DNA of 64,000 nt from Paramecium octaurelia (lineage: Eukaryota > Ciliophora > Oligohymenophorea > Peniculida > Parameciidae), in assembly GCA_905182995.1 (NCBI GenBank), contig CAJJDP010000039.1:505722-569721 (forward strand), given 5' to 3'. A program made the translations under genes and the position numbers. The notes beneath the pieces are model-generated. The model did not search any database. It was not told the DNA's origin and saw only the letters and a list, made by a program, of their open reading frames with translations. Numbering within the stretch: position 1 is the first letter of the stretch; every line of letters starts with the position of its first letter. Below, piece by piece: positions 11,165 to 24,492 of the stretch.

Positions 11165-14100
11165 TCAAATTTAATATTATGCATAGAATATTCTAATGTT
11201 TCTTTCAAAATTGTCATCCAATAATAATGTTGATGATGGCAATAATAGCATATACCTTTTCACCAAATTATATTCTTCTGAATAATACTTGTGAAAAATA
11301 AAATATTAAAGGAAAAATAGGAACAATTGAAACACCAAAAGAAAAACACTTAAGCCAACAATCTAATCCATATGGGAATTAGTGGCTTGTAGTAGAGCCT
11401 CCTTTAGAGAGGATACCAACTCAATCATGCCTTTAACCATAATGTACATACCCTCTGCCTCATATTTGAAATATTGTCTAATCGAAGTAAAATTATTCAG
11501 AGCATAGGTTACCTTATATTGATTTGCTACATACATCAGTCCTTGACTGAGACCCATATCCAAAGCTCCATCAAAAGATCTAGAACAATAAAAAGCGTAG
11601 TCATTCAATTGATCTCCAGTAAAAAACTTACAAACCGAATTTTTTGTAATTAAATCTAATTTATCAATGAAAGATTAAGTTGTTAAATAATCTTCCTAAT
11701 TGAATTGTTATACATGTTCATCAAATAATTTAAGATTATCAATACCATTAAATAATCGAGCTACCATTCTTGGTTTATCTTTCACATCTAAATTATATAT
11801 TGCCCACCAATATAAGAATTGTCTTTACGAAAACATACCTGGTAATTAAAAGCAAAGGTCTCCTGTAAATTTGTAAAAATCAGCTGTATTCACATACTTA
11901 GATAGATAATTATTGGTTTATAGTTGGATTAACAAGGAAGGGATAAAGAAGACTGAAAATACGAACGAAATTCCAACAAGCCCATAAATTGTAGAGAGCT
12001 TATCATAATTTTGATAATTCTTTTTCTTTTTTAAATCATGTATTATTTTAGATTCCTTTTTGTATTTTTCAGCCATCATGAATTTCTCTTTTTATTCCAA
12101 ATCAAACTGATATTTGAATATAACATCTGAATTTTTAGTCAAAATATTTATTAAAATTTTATATCTCTCCATATCTCTATTCAACCAAACTTCATCTATG
12201 AATTTAAATAGGTTCAAAAAACTTTCATAATTTTGCAGGTAAACTTTATAATTATAATAGGTTGCTATCATAAAAACTGCGTCCAATATTAAAAAAGGAA
12301 TCCAAATAGATTACCAATTATCTTAAACTATTTGCTTTCTTTCTTTAGTGTACTCTAAAATATCATTAGTCATGTTATCAAATTTGTCATGCAAATCCAA
12401 ATAATTAAAATAGGGATAAGCAGAAAATGGTTAATTGGTTAATGAAGTCTTTTATAAATACGCAATTTTAAATTGATATTAGTATTGCAATAAAACATTT
12501 AAGGTTTCTCTGAACGAAAGTGTTTTTATTTCCATTGAAGTTGAATTTTCTTTCATGAATTAGACATCAAATTCTTAATCAGTGAAGAAATCCAACAATT
12601 AAGGGTTCGAGAATTATTCTAAGAAATTCTTCTTCATATCATCATATCCCTCTCCCAAATGATTAGATAACCAATTAGTTAACACAGCATTTTCAGCTGC
12701 AGTCATTTAACTTGGAACCTATACTTAATAGTAAACAGTGGAGAATCTTAATGCTAAAAATACATCAAAAGGAGTCATAAAACTATAACTAAACAAAAGC
12801 ATATCAACTTCTTAAATGAATCTATTGAAATCTATGTTCAAGTTCTATAAAATAATAATACTATAAGTAGAAATTAAAATCAGTTGAATAAAGAAGAAAA
12901 TATGACAAAATTTGTAAGAGATAGGTCTAAAAGAGCTATCTATTATTCCATTGATTAATTCGTACTTTTTGTAGAACAAAGATTTCTTTAAACCTATCAA
13001 TGAAGAAACCTAAGAAGCAGCATCATCAACTTGCTAATTAGGTTGATTTTTCTGATCAATTTCCAATTGTAATTGCATTTTAATATTCTCTCTCATCTCT
13101 TTATCAATTTTATTTAAGTCTACGTCATACAATTGATTCACATCCTTCATTTAATTTTGAAATCCTTCGCTTATTTTACTATTAGATTAATCCAGTTCCT
13201 ATATCTCCTAATTAAAGAACTTCTGTTATCCAAACGATTTACTAGTATCTATTAGTTTACGAATACTCTGATTCGGAGTAATATCAATAGCATTATGATG
13301 ATCTATATTTTTATGATTCTCAAATGATTATTCATTGAATGTTTGATTCAATTTAATAATATTTTCAGCAAAGGATTATTTATTAATTACTAAATTTTAT
13401 GCCATCTCTACATGAATTTAATGATTTTAAAATGAATTATTCTCAAAGTCTTATTATATTTCAGAGAAGGATTGTTAAAAGATATTTAAAGATTATGGCT
13501 TATTTATTTCTGCTTCTGGTTACGATACTTCTAGATCACTGACTTCAATTTCATTAGTATTATCAAATTAGGTTGTCATTCCTTTTCCTTCTGAATTAGA
13601 TACATGGGATAATGTCTAATTCTATCTTAAGTCTTCTATTTCAATGATGTGATAATAATATCCATATAGTTCTTTACTTGAAATAATTATGGTCCCTCTA
13701 TATATTGTTAAATTCTCAAGGTGTTTCCACATTTCATGATATGATAAATTGGTACGTGATTCCTATCCAATTAATTGTTTTTTATTTAGTAATTTTATTT
13801 ACACGTTATAAAATTTATTGTCTTTTGAGGATATCTTTAATTCTTCAAAGTCAGGTATTATGCAATTTATATTCACTTGATATTGAGTAGTAATGAATTT
13901 TTAGTTTTCCTTTATTTCTGAAGCCTTCCAGCCTGATCTTTCCAATAGATTTGCTGTTATACCTCCACATACTCCATTAACATCAACCATGATGAAACTA
14001 TTTCCAAGGGAAACCTCTTCAAAAAATGCAGCAAATGATAAATGCTCTGTTTAATTCAATACTATATCAATAATTAAATTAAATGGTTTTAAGAACCCAT

Positions 14101-16258
14101 TTTACAATTCAAGAAAACTAATATCAATATTTCTAAAGTATTTGCATTTACCTTCATTTATAAATCTTTAAACTAACATATAATGTTCATTTCTTATTGC
14201 TTGAGGTAATAGTAAATCAATATTCTTATTTTATTTTGTAAAATCTTCGTAACTTTATAATAAAAATTAGTGAGTATTATTACTAAACGAAGATATCTTT
14301 AAAGTTTGTAAGTTATCTGATAAGTACAAGATCATATGAACTACATTTTTACCAAACAAATTAATTTTCAAATTCTTTTTCATGTTAATTAATTTGTCAT
14401 CTGCAATTGTACTAAAATTTGATAATTTAAATGCTGATAAATAATTATTTAGGATTTCTGATTGAAAAAAGCAATTAATTGATTGAATCTTCTGACTTGG
14501 AAATTGTGAATATTAGAATAAGAGTTCTTTCTCTAATTAATAAAATGAATTTGATATTATTTTTGCATTATCAAACAATTATTGAGATCGCAATCCCTTT
14601 TTGTTGAGAATCATATTATAAAATTAGAATTTCTATTACAAACATTTTAGGATTTTGTGTTTGACAATCTGATTTTATTATTCACTTTACAAATACAATT
14701 CTATTGCTTCAGCAATTTCTTCTTGTTATTTTGTTTGTTGTTTTAAAAAATTATTCTGTAATTCTAATTTAATATCCTTGCTAATAATTTTCAATTTTAT
14801 TTGAGAAAGCAAATCCAAGATGTTGTTCCTAATATTTAATTTAATTTTTTATTATTTTTCAATAGACTTAGCATTTATCTCTTACAATTTAGCTTGATTA
14901 GCTTTATTCTATGATTCAGAAGATTGTGATGGAATGCTCTATTAATGGCTTTGAGATATGGTATTGATATCACTATGGCTCAGAAATCCCCTATTTTGAT
15001 GTATAGATAATGATAATAGTCGGTTGCATTCTTAAAAAGCTAAAGTAGTGAATCCGAAATGATTTAATGCACTTACATAGAATACACAAGTATTATCAGA
15101 GGAAACATCTCTCTTTTAGTTCAATTCCTTATTCCAATGTTTAATTTTTTAGATTATAAATTTCTTCTGTAACTTTTACGATAAAAATAGAACATTCTTC
15201 GGATCCTCAGTATAATTCTCAGTAAAATTACAATGACAATTTTAATCGCTGCATTTTTGACGATGTTGAAATAATAAAATAGCTTGTGAAACTTGATCTA
15301 TTCTTTCCAAGCTTCTTTGTTTATTATTAATTTAATAGGAGATATAATGTATTATTTTTTAAACATTTTTTTCAACTCGTATACTTTGATACAAATCGCT
15401 TATAACTCGAAAACGATACGCCCAACTAACAGAAATACCAAGGGGAATTAAAATTAATCCTAATTGCCAATAATAAATTAGAGAAGTAGCAATTATTGCA
15501 AATATACTTATGTGAGCAATCAAAACAATTTAGGTAAAGACTTCAATAATGATGGATTTATCGACTATCACATTGAGAATGTAGGTTACACTAACGAGCA
15601 ATGTTAAAATTCCCTGTATTATTTGAGCTCTCTGAAAATCAGTTATGATTCCAAAAAGAATTAATTATATTAGTATAAATATTTCTCTCAAAAAATCGAA
15701 CTTTGTAAAGTATAACCTTTCGTATCCTTTAATAGTTAAATCTAAACAAGTGTTGCTTACATACAGTTTTATCATTTGATTGATTAATGTAATAATGACA
15801 GTGATTATACTCAAAATTGAGACATCTATGTTTACGATTCCTTCAGAAACTCCAAATGATGTAAATGATAAGACTTGAGCTGGAATATAAAGGTAAATTA
15901 TAAATATTTGAGAATATATTGATGTAAAGTTTATTACCATATTTTAAAAAGACCCCGAAATTGTAATTTAACTGCTTTGATTTTCAATGTGTTTCTTATT
16001 CATTATCTAATATATAACTTATCCCTATAAAACTAAAATGTCGAAAAATAGCCAACAAATTAATGGTAGTAGAAACAATTATTTATCTTCAATGCCAATC
16101 ATCTAATTATCAATCCAAATTAAATCAGGTCTTATGAAGTATATTAATAGAAATTAATTATATAGTTTGAAGGAGGCTGTATAGCAGGGATATATGTAGA
16201 AAAAGGCACTCTGCAATTATCCTAAAATAAAAAAAACATATTTGAGAGTCTAATACAT
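11165..16258 (-). CDS. Large multi-pass membrane protein with PAS-like region (tmcB-like ciliate family)
   Basis: The start is MYQTLKYVFFILGQLQSAFF; the frame then gives alternating membrane helices (FIRPDLIWIDNQ, LLPLICWLFFDILVL, MVINFTSIYSQIF...) for about 330 residues. Next comes a Cys/His block HRQKCSDQNCHCNF, then a helical region. Around 13890-14100 there is a PAS-like stretch with NSFIMVDVNGVCGG and ITANLLERSGW. A second set of membrane segments, including LSVFLLVFQLFLFFLQYF, lies near the C-terminus before LLPSSTLLL. Total length is roughly 1,690 residues. I place it in the ciliate family often annotated as tiny macrocysts B-like or PAS sensor membrane proteins from memory of the domain order; the ligand and signalling output are unknown. 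The gene at 24493-28955 is a paralogue with the same architecture. Confidence 0.8.
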
Positions 16259-16874
16259 AATATACTACTTTTAATGTATAACTATTAGTAATCTTAGGTT
16301 TGTTTGAATGTATTTTCTTAAGAAGTTTTATTCTTTTTATTTTTTCATTATTCTCTAAATTAGAAATTTGAATTTTAATAATTTGGGTTCGATTGATAAT
16401 TTATAGCATATTAACACTCAATTGAAGCTAAGTTACCATCCTATTGAGAAGAAATAGTATCATATTCATGTGGAACCAATTCTATATTTGACAAGAAGGG
16501 CCTAACGAGTTTTAGTTTAAAAATTGAAAATAAATAATTAGGAAGGGGTTTTATATAAATTTTTGGGCTTCACTAATTTAATGAAAGTTCCTAATTGTAA
16601 TTTTAATCTTTTCTGTTTAATTAATTTTTATTTTTCAACAATAATTAAATAATTTTATTAAAATATCGATTATGATGCTTAGCATTAATTATCATAAAGA
16701 ATAATGAGGAGAATATTTCTCTTTTTTATTTGGTAATTTTAAAATTACAATAAAGATGTATATTGCCATAAAATATATTTAATTTAGAGAAACACTCTAA
16801 ATAAAATGATATTTTATTTGATATTTATATGAAATACACAGAAATAAAAATTATTAATAATTTTAAGCAAATAC
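16259..16874. promoter_or_regulatory. Divergent intergenic region
   Basis: It separates the divergent starts of the membrane/PAS gene (-) and the SF-assemblin gene (+). At 616 bases it is long for this genome. It is AT-rich with no frame I can support and no recognised motif. Confidence 0.5.
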
Positions 16875-17726
16875 ATGTCAGAAAATATCTAGAATAGGGT
16901 TTCATCAATTTTCGAAAAGCTTAATAACATCTCAACAAGTGTTCAGGACGAGTATTTAGTTTTTTTATATTTCATAGAAAAAATAATCGATTCCATGCTA
17001 TAAGTCAATTAATCATGGCATTTGAAGCTCAATTATAACATCAATCTGACTAAAAGGAAGAGAAGTTTGCTTATATTGCTCAGAAAGTTAGACAATTAAC
17101 AGAATTTTTGGAATAAGAGCAAGAAGAGTATAGATTTTATTAATTATTTTAGTCGTGAAAGATAAGAAAGTGAAACCTTTAAATTGATAACAGATCTTGA
17201 AAGACATGCTAGAAGATTGATCGAGTAGAATTCCAAAGACAGAGTTGAACAAGAAAAAAAGATAGTCTATACTATAGGATAATAAATAGAAAGCTTACAA
17301 TAAGAAGTTGTCAAAGAAGGATTGGTATATTATTGTATTTATATTTTAGGCTCAATCTACATCTCATGAATATATTGATTCATATTTGAATGAAGATCTA
17401 CCAAAAATAGCCGATGAATTATAAAATGAGATAACAGAAAGAAAAGACGTTGAAGAAAAAATATATCACTAGTTTGTAGAATAATTAAATGACTTAAGAG
17501 AGTTATTTGAAAGGTATAAACTATAATTAAAAAATTTAGAGAAAAGAAAGAGAGAGAAGCTAAAGAGGAAGAAATTGTAGAAAGTTTGAGAGAAATCTCT
17601 GGAAGAATCTAAGAGTAACTCAAAAAAACTAGAACTGAAAGAGAGAAAACTGAAGAAACCTTAGTCTAATTAGTAGAAAAAGTCATTGAAAAGCTCAAGA
17701 GAGAAATGTTAGAAATGAACTTATGA
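16875..17726 (+). CDS. SF-assemblin family protein (striated fibre / ciliary rootlet)
   Basis: Four introns of 25-26 nt (the first at 16952-16977) join five exons into 249 residues, an exact codon count. The N-terminus MSENIQNRVSSIFEKLNNI is followed by NNRFHAISQLIMAFEAQ and continuous heptad helix to the end (EKVIEKLKREMLEMNL). A short non-helical Ser/Thr-rich head followed by one long segmented rod is the layout of SF-assemblins, which polymerise into the 2-nm filaments of striated rootlets at basal bodies; Paramecium has large families of them. Each intron contains an in-frame TGA or shifts frame, so all four are required. A generic coiled-coil protein is the alternative. Confidence 0.75.
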
Positions 17727-17938
17727 TATTATCATCAAATATTATTTTATAATATATTTTTGATTATCCAGTTATAATAAATACTTATAATAAGATATTA
17801 ACTTGCTTATATATATAAATAATAGAATATCATTCAAATTTCAATCTTATCTTAATGGTTTTGATATATAAACCTAAGCATATCAATTATATATATTAAC
17901 AATTATATTTTTAATTCGAATCTCATTATTTACAACGA

Positions 17939-19060
17939 TCATTTAACCATTAAAGGAACATTAGATATGCTTAGTATATTAAATTGAGTCATATCCACTT
18001 TTCTTTAAATCAAATTCTCAATCTTAATACTTCTATATAACTTATTTTCTTTCTTTATTTAATATGTCTTCTGATATATTAACCATTTTATAAAGAATTC
18101 TTATTGATCATTTAATACTATTATTAATTCTTAATTTATGACTTAGTTGCTGAACTGCAACACTCTGATCTAAATCTATTTTTATTATAAAGTATTTAGA
18201 TATTTAATTATGAAAGAATGTGCTTAATAAAAAGAGATCCAATTCTTGTTCAATCACTGCATAAAAAATCTATGATTTATTCATAGAATTATTACTATTA
18301 TTTATAATGTAGTCAAATTCTTAATTAACCACTTTAGTAATTTTTATTATTTTTCAAATACTTTACAATAAATCTTCATGTACTTATTTGTATATTTATT
18401 TATCTAAATTTGCCTACATCTTTCCATTAATCATTCTATTTAGATATAAATAGTATCTTAAATATTAATTATTATCTAGCTTCAACATCTATATTAATTA
18501 CTATTTTTCTTTAACGAAATTCATTAATTATGTCTATAACTCTGATTTATTCTTAAGATTGATGTATAATTATTTACACAATTAAATAAAATCACAAAAT
18601 TATTTAAGATATTTTAAAAATAAACTAGTACTCTTTCTAAAGTTTAATGTAGCCCTTACAAATTCATTAATTTTAGTGTTTGGTTTATCATCCAAAATAC
18701 TGTATCTACTTTCCAGTATCAAGATAGTAAAAATATATTGGATTTTATAAAATCGTTTTTAATACAATTAAATATTTTTATAATTAAATAAAATTATTGA
18801 TAGTCTTTTTGTAATTGTTCCACCGATGTAGATATTAAGGCTACTTTTGATTATTTGAGAAATTCTTCTTGAATATATTTATAAATTAAAAAATTAACAA
18901 CATCTTCAAAACTGAATTGAAGAATAAATAGTGCAAATGTTGATTAAATGTGTAGTTAAAAGATTTTTTAATAGAAACCCTCGTAATTTTATATTAGAAT
19001 ATACTTTAAATATTAACGACTAAGTGAATTATAAATATATTATTTAATATTTTGCTTGCA
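17939..19060 (-). pseudogene. Helical protein gene, apparently damaged or 5'-truncated
   Basis: The 3' part is convincing coding sequence: LDDKPNTKINEFVRATLNFRK, then a Q/L/K-rich helical region, two introns (30 and 19 nt), and the end SISNVPLMVK with TGA at 17939-17941. Upstream, another frame reads QEEFLKQSKVALISTSVEQL and is open back past 19060, but it hits TGA near 18700 and has no ATG. No GT-AG pair of suitable length joins the two frames. The open frame runs into the 5' end of the plus-strand gene at 19062. I read this as a gene with a frameshift and no start, or one with an intron I cannot see. The family is not recognised. Confidence 0.45.
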
Positions 19061-19061
19061 A

Positions 19062-19802
19062 ATGATAAAGTCAGTTATTGGTAATAAGGAGAACTAATTT
19101 CATCGTATACACTAGTAAAGGGCGGCGAGAAAAATTGTAAAGAATTGAAAATATTTCAGATAAACAAAGTTGGGAAGTCAACACTTAATTAATCACCGAT
19201 AAGAAAGCGAGTGGAAAATATAGCTTAATAAAATTTAGAAGCACTGAGTTCCTATCAAACTTTATTTGATAATTAATAAAGAATTGATTTGTGTAAGAAT
19301 TTTGATTATGAAAGTAAAGCAACATAATAGTAAAATCAATTTTACTCAATAAGAGATTGTGGGTTGGGATGAAGAGAATTAAACTTGCGAGAAACCACAG
19401 AAGTTAACAACAGATCAGAGTGTTTAGACAAGTATTAGTTAAGAAAAAGCAAGAAAATCCTTCTCACAATAAACTTAGAGAATTAAGACAATTCCAAGGA
19501 TGATAGAGGTGAGGCAAAAAACATCAAAAACACCTCTCAGAACCACCAAGATCACAAGTCCTATGATTGAGTATCCAACGATGCAGAAGTTCAAATTGTT
19601 CTTCGATAAGAATGTTTATAAATAGGGAATTCCTTAATTGATTATATGCGATAGATCTTTGAATACAATAGATGGATTGAATTGTATTAGTTTCAATAAT
19701 TTTACATCGAAACACATGAATCACAGAAGAAATCAGAGTTTGTGTGTTGGAAATAAAATCAATAGAATGGAAATCATTAAAGATGTTACTCACAATCAAT
19801 GA
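19062..19802 (+). CDS. Conserved-looking unknown protein, basic
   Basis: The product is 231 residues. It starts MIKSVIGNKENQFHRIHQQR; introns of 23 nt and 22 nt (GTAAGAATTT...GAAAG) are removed and the codon count is exact. The middle is helical (KSTLNQSPIRKRVENIAQQN). The C-terminal half is Thr/Lys-rich, with TSKTPLRTTKITSP and ends KINRMEIIKDVTHNQ. The SP/TP pairs look like kinase sites. I do not recognise a domain. It is divergent from the damaged minus-strand gene to the left. Confidence 0.7.
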
Positions 19803-19917
19803 GTTGTGATTATAGATACTTACACAATTAGTTTTTGTATTTTGCATTTTTTTAACTCTTAACAAGATGTTTGTCTTACAAAATTTATTAATTAAATATT
19901 ATAATAATTAAATTTTG

Positions 19918-20684
19918 ATGTCGTAAACAATTAGAAATTCAGATGAATGCTAACTTACTTTTGAACTTGTTGAAAATGTATGCTATAATTTAAATCAAGA
20001 TAATTAACTATTATTAGAAAATCAATCCTCAAGATGATAAGAAAGAAATCAACAGCTAATTTTATAAAGTCGAAGAGGCCGCTGTTTGTTTCAAAGTGAT
20101 ATGTCATTATATGGATTAATTGACAATTGAACATGAGGAATTATTAAATTAATATTAAAATTTAGAATAACAATTAATTTAAAAAGAAGCTGAAACCAGA
20201 AGACATATATAGATTGAATAGCAATTAAAACTCTATGCTGAAAGTTTATTAGAGAATTCTGAAGAATGTTAAAAATAGATGGACAGTTTAAATTCTTAAA
20301 TTATAGTACATATATTAAATATAAGTCAATCTAAAAAGAAAATATTAGCCTAAAATAATAATTGAGAGCATATAAAAATGACAGAGTGTAAACAGATACT
20401 AGTTAGGAGAGACTGATAACTTTGATTTCTCAATAGAAATCCTTAATTAATGAAATTTCATTCAAAAACTCCAAAAAAAGATCTTTAGAATCATAAAAGT
20501 ATAAATTTATTAATGTTTTAGATTTAGAATATCATAAACTCAAAATAATGATAGAATGTAAATGATTTGTAATATATATTAAAAAAAACCATCTCTGCAA
20601 CTTAAACAAAGATCAAACACTATTCATGTAACAGATTTTCCATCAAAATTTTAAAAGTTATAGAAATAAAGGACTAACATTTGA
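19918..20684 (+). CDS. Coiled-coil protein, unknown
   Basis: The product is 233 residues starting MSQTIRNSDECQLTFELVEN. Introns of 22, 20 and 23 nt are needed; the remaining sequence is an exact number of codons and reads as one coiled coil (EEAAVCFKVICHYMDQLTIE, then EHEELLNQYQNLEQQ), ending with a short basic tail. There is no membrane segment and no recognised family. It lies on the same strand as the preceding gene, 115 bases downstream. Confidence 0.72.
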
Positions 20685-20802
20685 TAATATAATTATGTAT
20701 CTTGTAATATATGGAGATTTAAATTAGAATTAAGTTTAACTTTAGTCATTCACACAAATGAAATCAGTTAATGTGTTTCAGATATTTAGTTAAATCACAT
20801 AA

Positions 20803-21937
20803 TCAAATCCATTTAAGCCTTTTGCCGTTACACCATTCTCCTTTCCTTTTTTACCCTGTCGAACTAGTATATTCACCTATTCCATGCATTTTTCCATTTA
20901 ACCACTAGCCTGAATAGCATCGAGAATCAGCTTAATAATTGAACATAAAAGTACGCCATGTGATAATTCCGAATCCATGTTTTTTATCATCCAAGTATGA
21001 TCCTTCATATCGAGTTCCATCTTACCAGATCATTACACCTTTTCCATTCATCTTACTGGCTTCCCACAGACCTATATATTATTTAGTATTAGGCCAAGTG
21101 TATTTACTAGAAACAATAGTTTAGTATGTACCCTTTTCCTGAAAAATAGTTATTGTGAAAATGGCCTTCATATGATGAACCATCTGGAAATTAAAAAATT
21201 CCTTCTCCAAATTTTTTACCATTTTGAAATTATCCTTTAAATATTGAAGAATCTTTGAAATATTCCTCACCATACCCATGTTATTTATCATTTGCCCAAT
21301 TTCCTTTGTATTTGGTTCCATCAGAATGGTAATACTCTCCATATCCATGAACTAAAATTAGAAATACTTATTACGTTAATCGTCTAGCCATTCACCAACA
21401 TAATAATCTCCGTCAGGATATATCATTCTACCTTTACCATTAGATTTTCCTTTAACGAAATAGCCTTCATAGAATGCTCCATTCTTCATTATCTATGCGC
21501 CTAAAAGTATTAGTTGTTGCTACCTTTTCCTTCTCTTAAGCCTTCAATCCAAGTGCCTTGATACAAGGATCCATTTTTTAGCTCATAAACTCCATAAAAG
21601 TAGCCTTCTCTTTCTTCGAGATCTAAAGGTGGTAATTCGTTCTATAATTCCTATGATATTAAGGTTAACTTTTTACTCTAACTTTTTCTGATATCGTTTC
21701 AAAAATTTTGGTTGTTTCCCAAGCTTCTGCTTTATTAGGCCTATGCAATTCCAGCTCTAATGAATCTTCCATTTATTTTGTTTTGGCTTGTGAAAATGCC
21801 TTGTCTGCTTCCAATGGATGGGTCGCCTAATTCGCGTTAATCTATTCTTCTGTAATCATCTATGGTTTCTGATACAAGTTTAGGGGAGGAATCTCACTTG
21901 TGATAGGAATTTATTCTTGACATGAACATTACCCCAT
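20803..21937 (-). CDS. MORN-repeat protein
   Basis: The N-terminus is MGQCSCQEQIPITSE; glycine at position 2 followed by cysteines is a plausible myristoylation/palmitoylation signal. After an acidic helical region and a 26-nt intron, MORN repeats follow: YFYGVYELKNGSLYQGTWIE and several more, down to RCYSGQWLNGKMHGIGEYTS near the C-terminus. MORN repeats bind membrane lipids or act as rigid spacers, and in ciliates they often occur in cortex and basal-body proteins. Other short introns are likely near 21490; I did not fix all of them. Length is roughly 360 residues. Confidence 0.82.
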
Positions 21938-22036
21938 TTATGATTAAATAATTTCTCTAATTACGGGACGATACAAATAATAATAATCAATAAACTATTA
22001 TAATTTACTGTTCCTAAATAAATATATATTATTTTA

Positions 22037-24451
22037 ATGTCTTTAGCCAAATTCATACAATATATTGAAATAAGCTTTTTGAATGAATTTTGGAATGCTC
22101 TCATGCCGGAATCGCAAGTAAGACCTTCTTTTCAATAATGCCTTAGGTATTTTATGATCGTGGAAACGAGATTTTCATTTTCAGAGAATTAACTCAAATA
22201 TTTATAATCTTCAAAAATCAACTACAAACAGTGGTGAGAATTAAGATCCCACATATTGGACCGATTTACAGCATGAATGTCCAATAGGATCTATCATATG
22301 TTGCATATTAAACAACTGAAAACCAATTGGTAATTTGTTCTCAAGAAATGCTTAGTACTTGTTTTCGACAAAAGCAAATAGGCAATTCAATTACACAGTT
22401 CAAACAGAGAAGAATTCATAAATTATATAGTTTGAATGGGCCAAAGGTTGTTTGGGACTATTTGACATACTCGTGGTTGAAAATCACGGAATACATCTCC
22501 TTAAAATAGAGGATTAAGTGAGGAAAGTCAAGTTTTTATAACAAAAGATCAGTTGGTGTTGGTATGAACCAAAAAATGAGGTGCTGGCCACCTGCAGCAC
22601 TCATCATAATGGCTTGATATCCACATATTACTTTAAGGAAAAGCGAAAAGATTTCAAATTCAAAGGGCAGGATTTTCCTTTAGAAGATTTCGAACCAAAA
22701 GAAGGTACTTCAGCCTTTGCTTCACTATTTAAATCCAAAAAAACAGACACCTAACTATTTAGTGCTCCCACCGATAAGAAAAACAAAGATTTAAGTTAAG
22801 ATGACTAACAAATCGACTCAATTTATAGAGTCTATTTAATATACTTGTATGGGAAATCACTCTTGGCCTATTCGAATTCAACAACTGGTCACTTGTTATT
22901 CTATTAACTATAATATGAGAAAATAACTAAGAAGGATCCACTTAAATTTTATCCTGACAGTGCTGTAATTCATTTTTATTAGATCTTAGGTTAATCTTTC
23001 AGTTGTTGATAATCTCATAGTCTTATCTTCTTATAACGAAAAAGTGTCTATTTACTTCGATATCCAATACAAAAAAAATCCTGATGTTCCCCTAGAAAAA
23101 CCCTAATGCATCTTATAATATTAAGAAACTTAGCCTAATAAATATCAAGAAACAGAAAAGAAGCAGGGCATTCAGAATGATTAGACATAGAATTAATCAT
23201 CAGCAATGAAAGAGCAAAAATAGGAACTTGATGAAAAAGGTGATGTGAAGGAGGAGGATGAATCGAAATAGAATTAGAAATAGAATGTAACATAAATGGA
23301 ACAGTAAGATCATAAATAAAATTAAATTCAGAATTCACATATTTAATAAAATGAGGAAGTTCAATAGTATGGTGCTTCTTAGTTTATTTATGATGTTTAA
23401 ACTTTAATCCAAGAAATCAGATAGTCTGAAGAGTTTTCTCAAACATTCTAAGTGAAAATGAAACTTCATCAACTCTCACGAAATCATGCTTAATTAAAGG
23501 AAGAATAAAGCAATATTTGTAATATTTATGTTAATATTTAGATGAATAGAGTTGTATTTATTAGTAGGATGACTTGATAATTAATTACAAAGACAAATAG
23601 ATTTACTAATTTAAGTTAAATTTAAAATACTTACCAAAGATCTTTAATGAATATTCAGATGCATTTTGTGCATTATTAGGGAGAAACGATTGTAAAAATG
23701 CCGTCTTTCAATTCTTAATATAATTGGCATTGAATAATGAGCCAATTTAGCTCTTTTCCTAAATCTACAAATACATTTTAGATATTTATGTAAGATCCTT
23801 GTAAGAAAAAACAGGAAATACTCCAGCAGAAAAACTATAAAATGGATTCACTGTACTATAGCCATCAGATTTAGCAACCCATTTTTTTAAATGCTTATCT
23901 GAGGATGGAAACATGAAGAAATAATTCTTAATTGAAATTCTGATTGAGTTTATTCGAAAATTCTAGGAGAAGCTAAAGGATTACAGGATTTCAATCAGCG
24001 AAATCTAAAATCTATTAATCAAATTATTAATCAAGACTAATAGATATACTCAATTGCATTTTCTAATTCAATATCAAGTTTTAACTGATAACCTAGACTT
24101 TGCAAAACTATTGACTGAAATCAGCAGCAAAGAAATTATTGATTAAAGGAATCTATAACCTTACGAACCAGCTTTCTAGTTAGGAGCAGATATGTACTTC
24201 AGATTATAAAGGTATGAAGAACTTCTAGAATAATTGTTAAAATTTGGAAAAGTATATGCATAACGTTATTTTAGTTTCATGACGCAGCCTTTTTACTTTA
24301 AAAGATACCAAATATAAGAATGAAATTTGAACCAATCTAACACGGCATCAGATATGCTGATTGCTCAAAAGAGGATTTGATTGTATTCTTAGAAGATGCA
24401 TATAGAAAATAAAAAACTCAATTTAGTAGTGCAGAAGTGAAAGCTTTATGA
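22037..24451 (+). CDS. RMC1: RMC1 (Mic1) homologue, Mon1-Ccz1 complex regulator
   Basis: Introns of 29, 26 and 25 nt restore a frame that aligns along its length with RMC1/C18orf8: YSMNVQQDLSYVAYQTTENQ (first beta blades), FDILVVENHGIHLLKIED, then ISWCWYEP, and the block VVDNLIVLSSYNEKVSIYFD, close to the human VVDNLVVVHHQDTETSVIFD. The second half is helical, as in the Mic1 domain. RMC1 is part of the exchange factor that activates Rab7 on late endosomes and is required for endosomal/lysosomal maturation. The intron inside DSAVN is supported because the unspliced reading stops at once. Length is about 770 residues. Weak points are a few internal joins in the C-terminal half that I did not verify. 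Confidence 0.85.
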
Positions 24452-24492
24452 TAATTTAAATTGTTAAATTTATTAATATAGATATTTTGTAT

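Noticed and set aside
16660-16725. Short inverted repeat TTATGAT...ATCATAA near 16668-16705
   Set aside because: Only a 7-bp stem in very AT-rich DNA; expected by chance.
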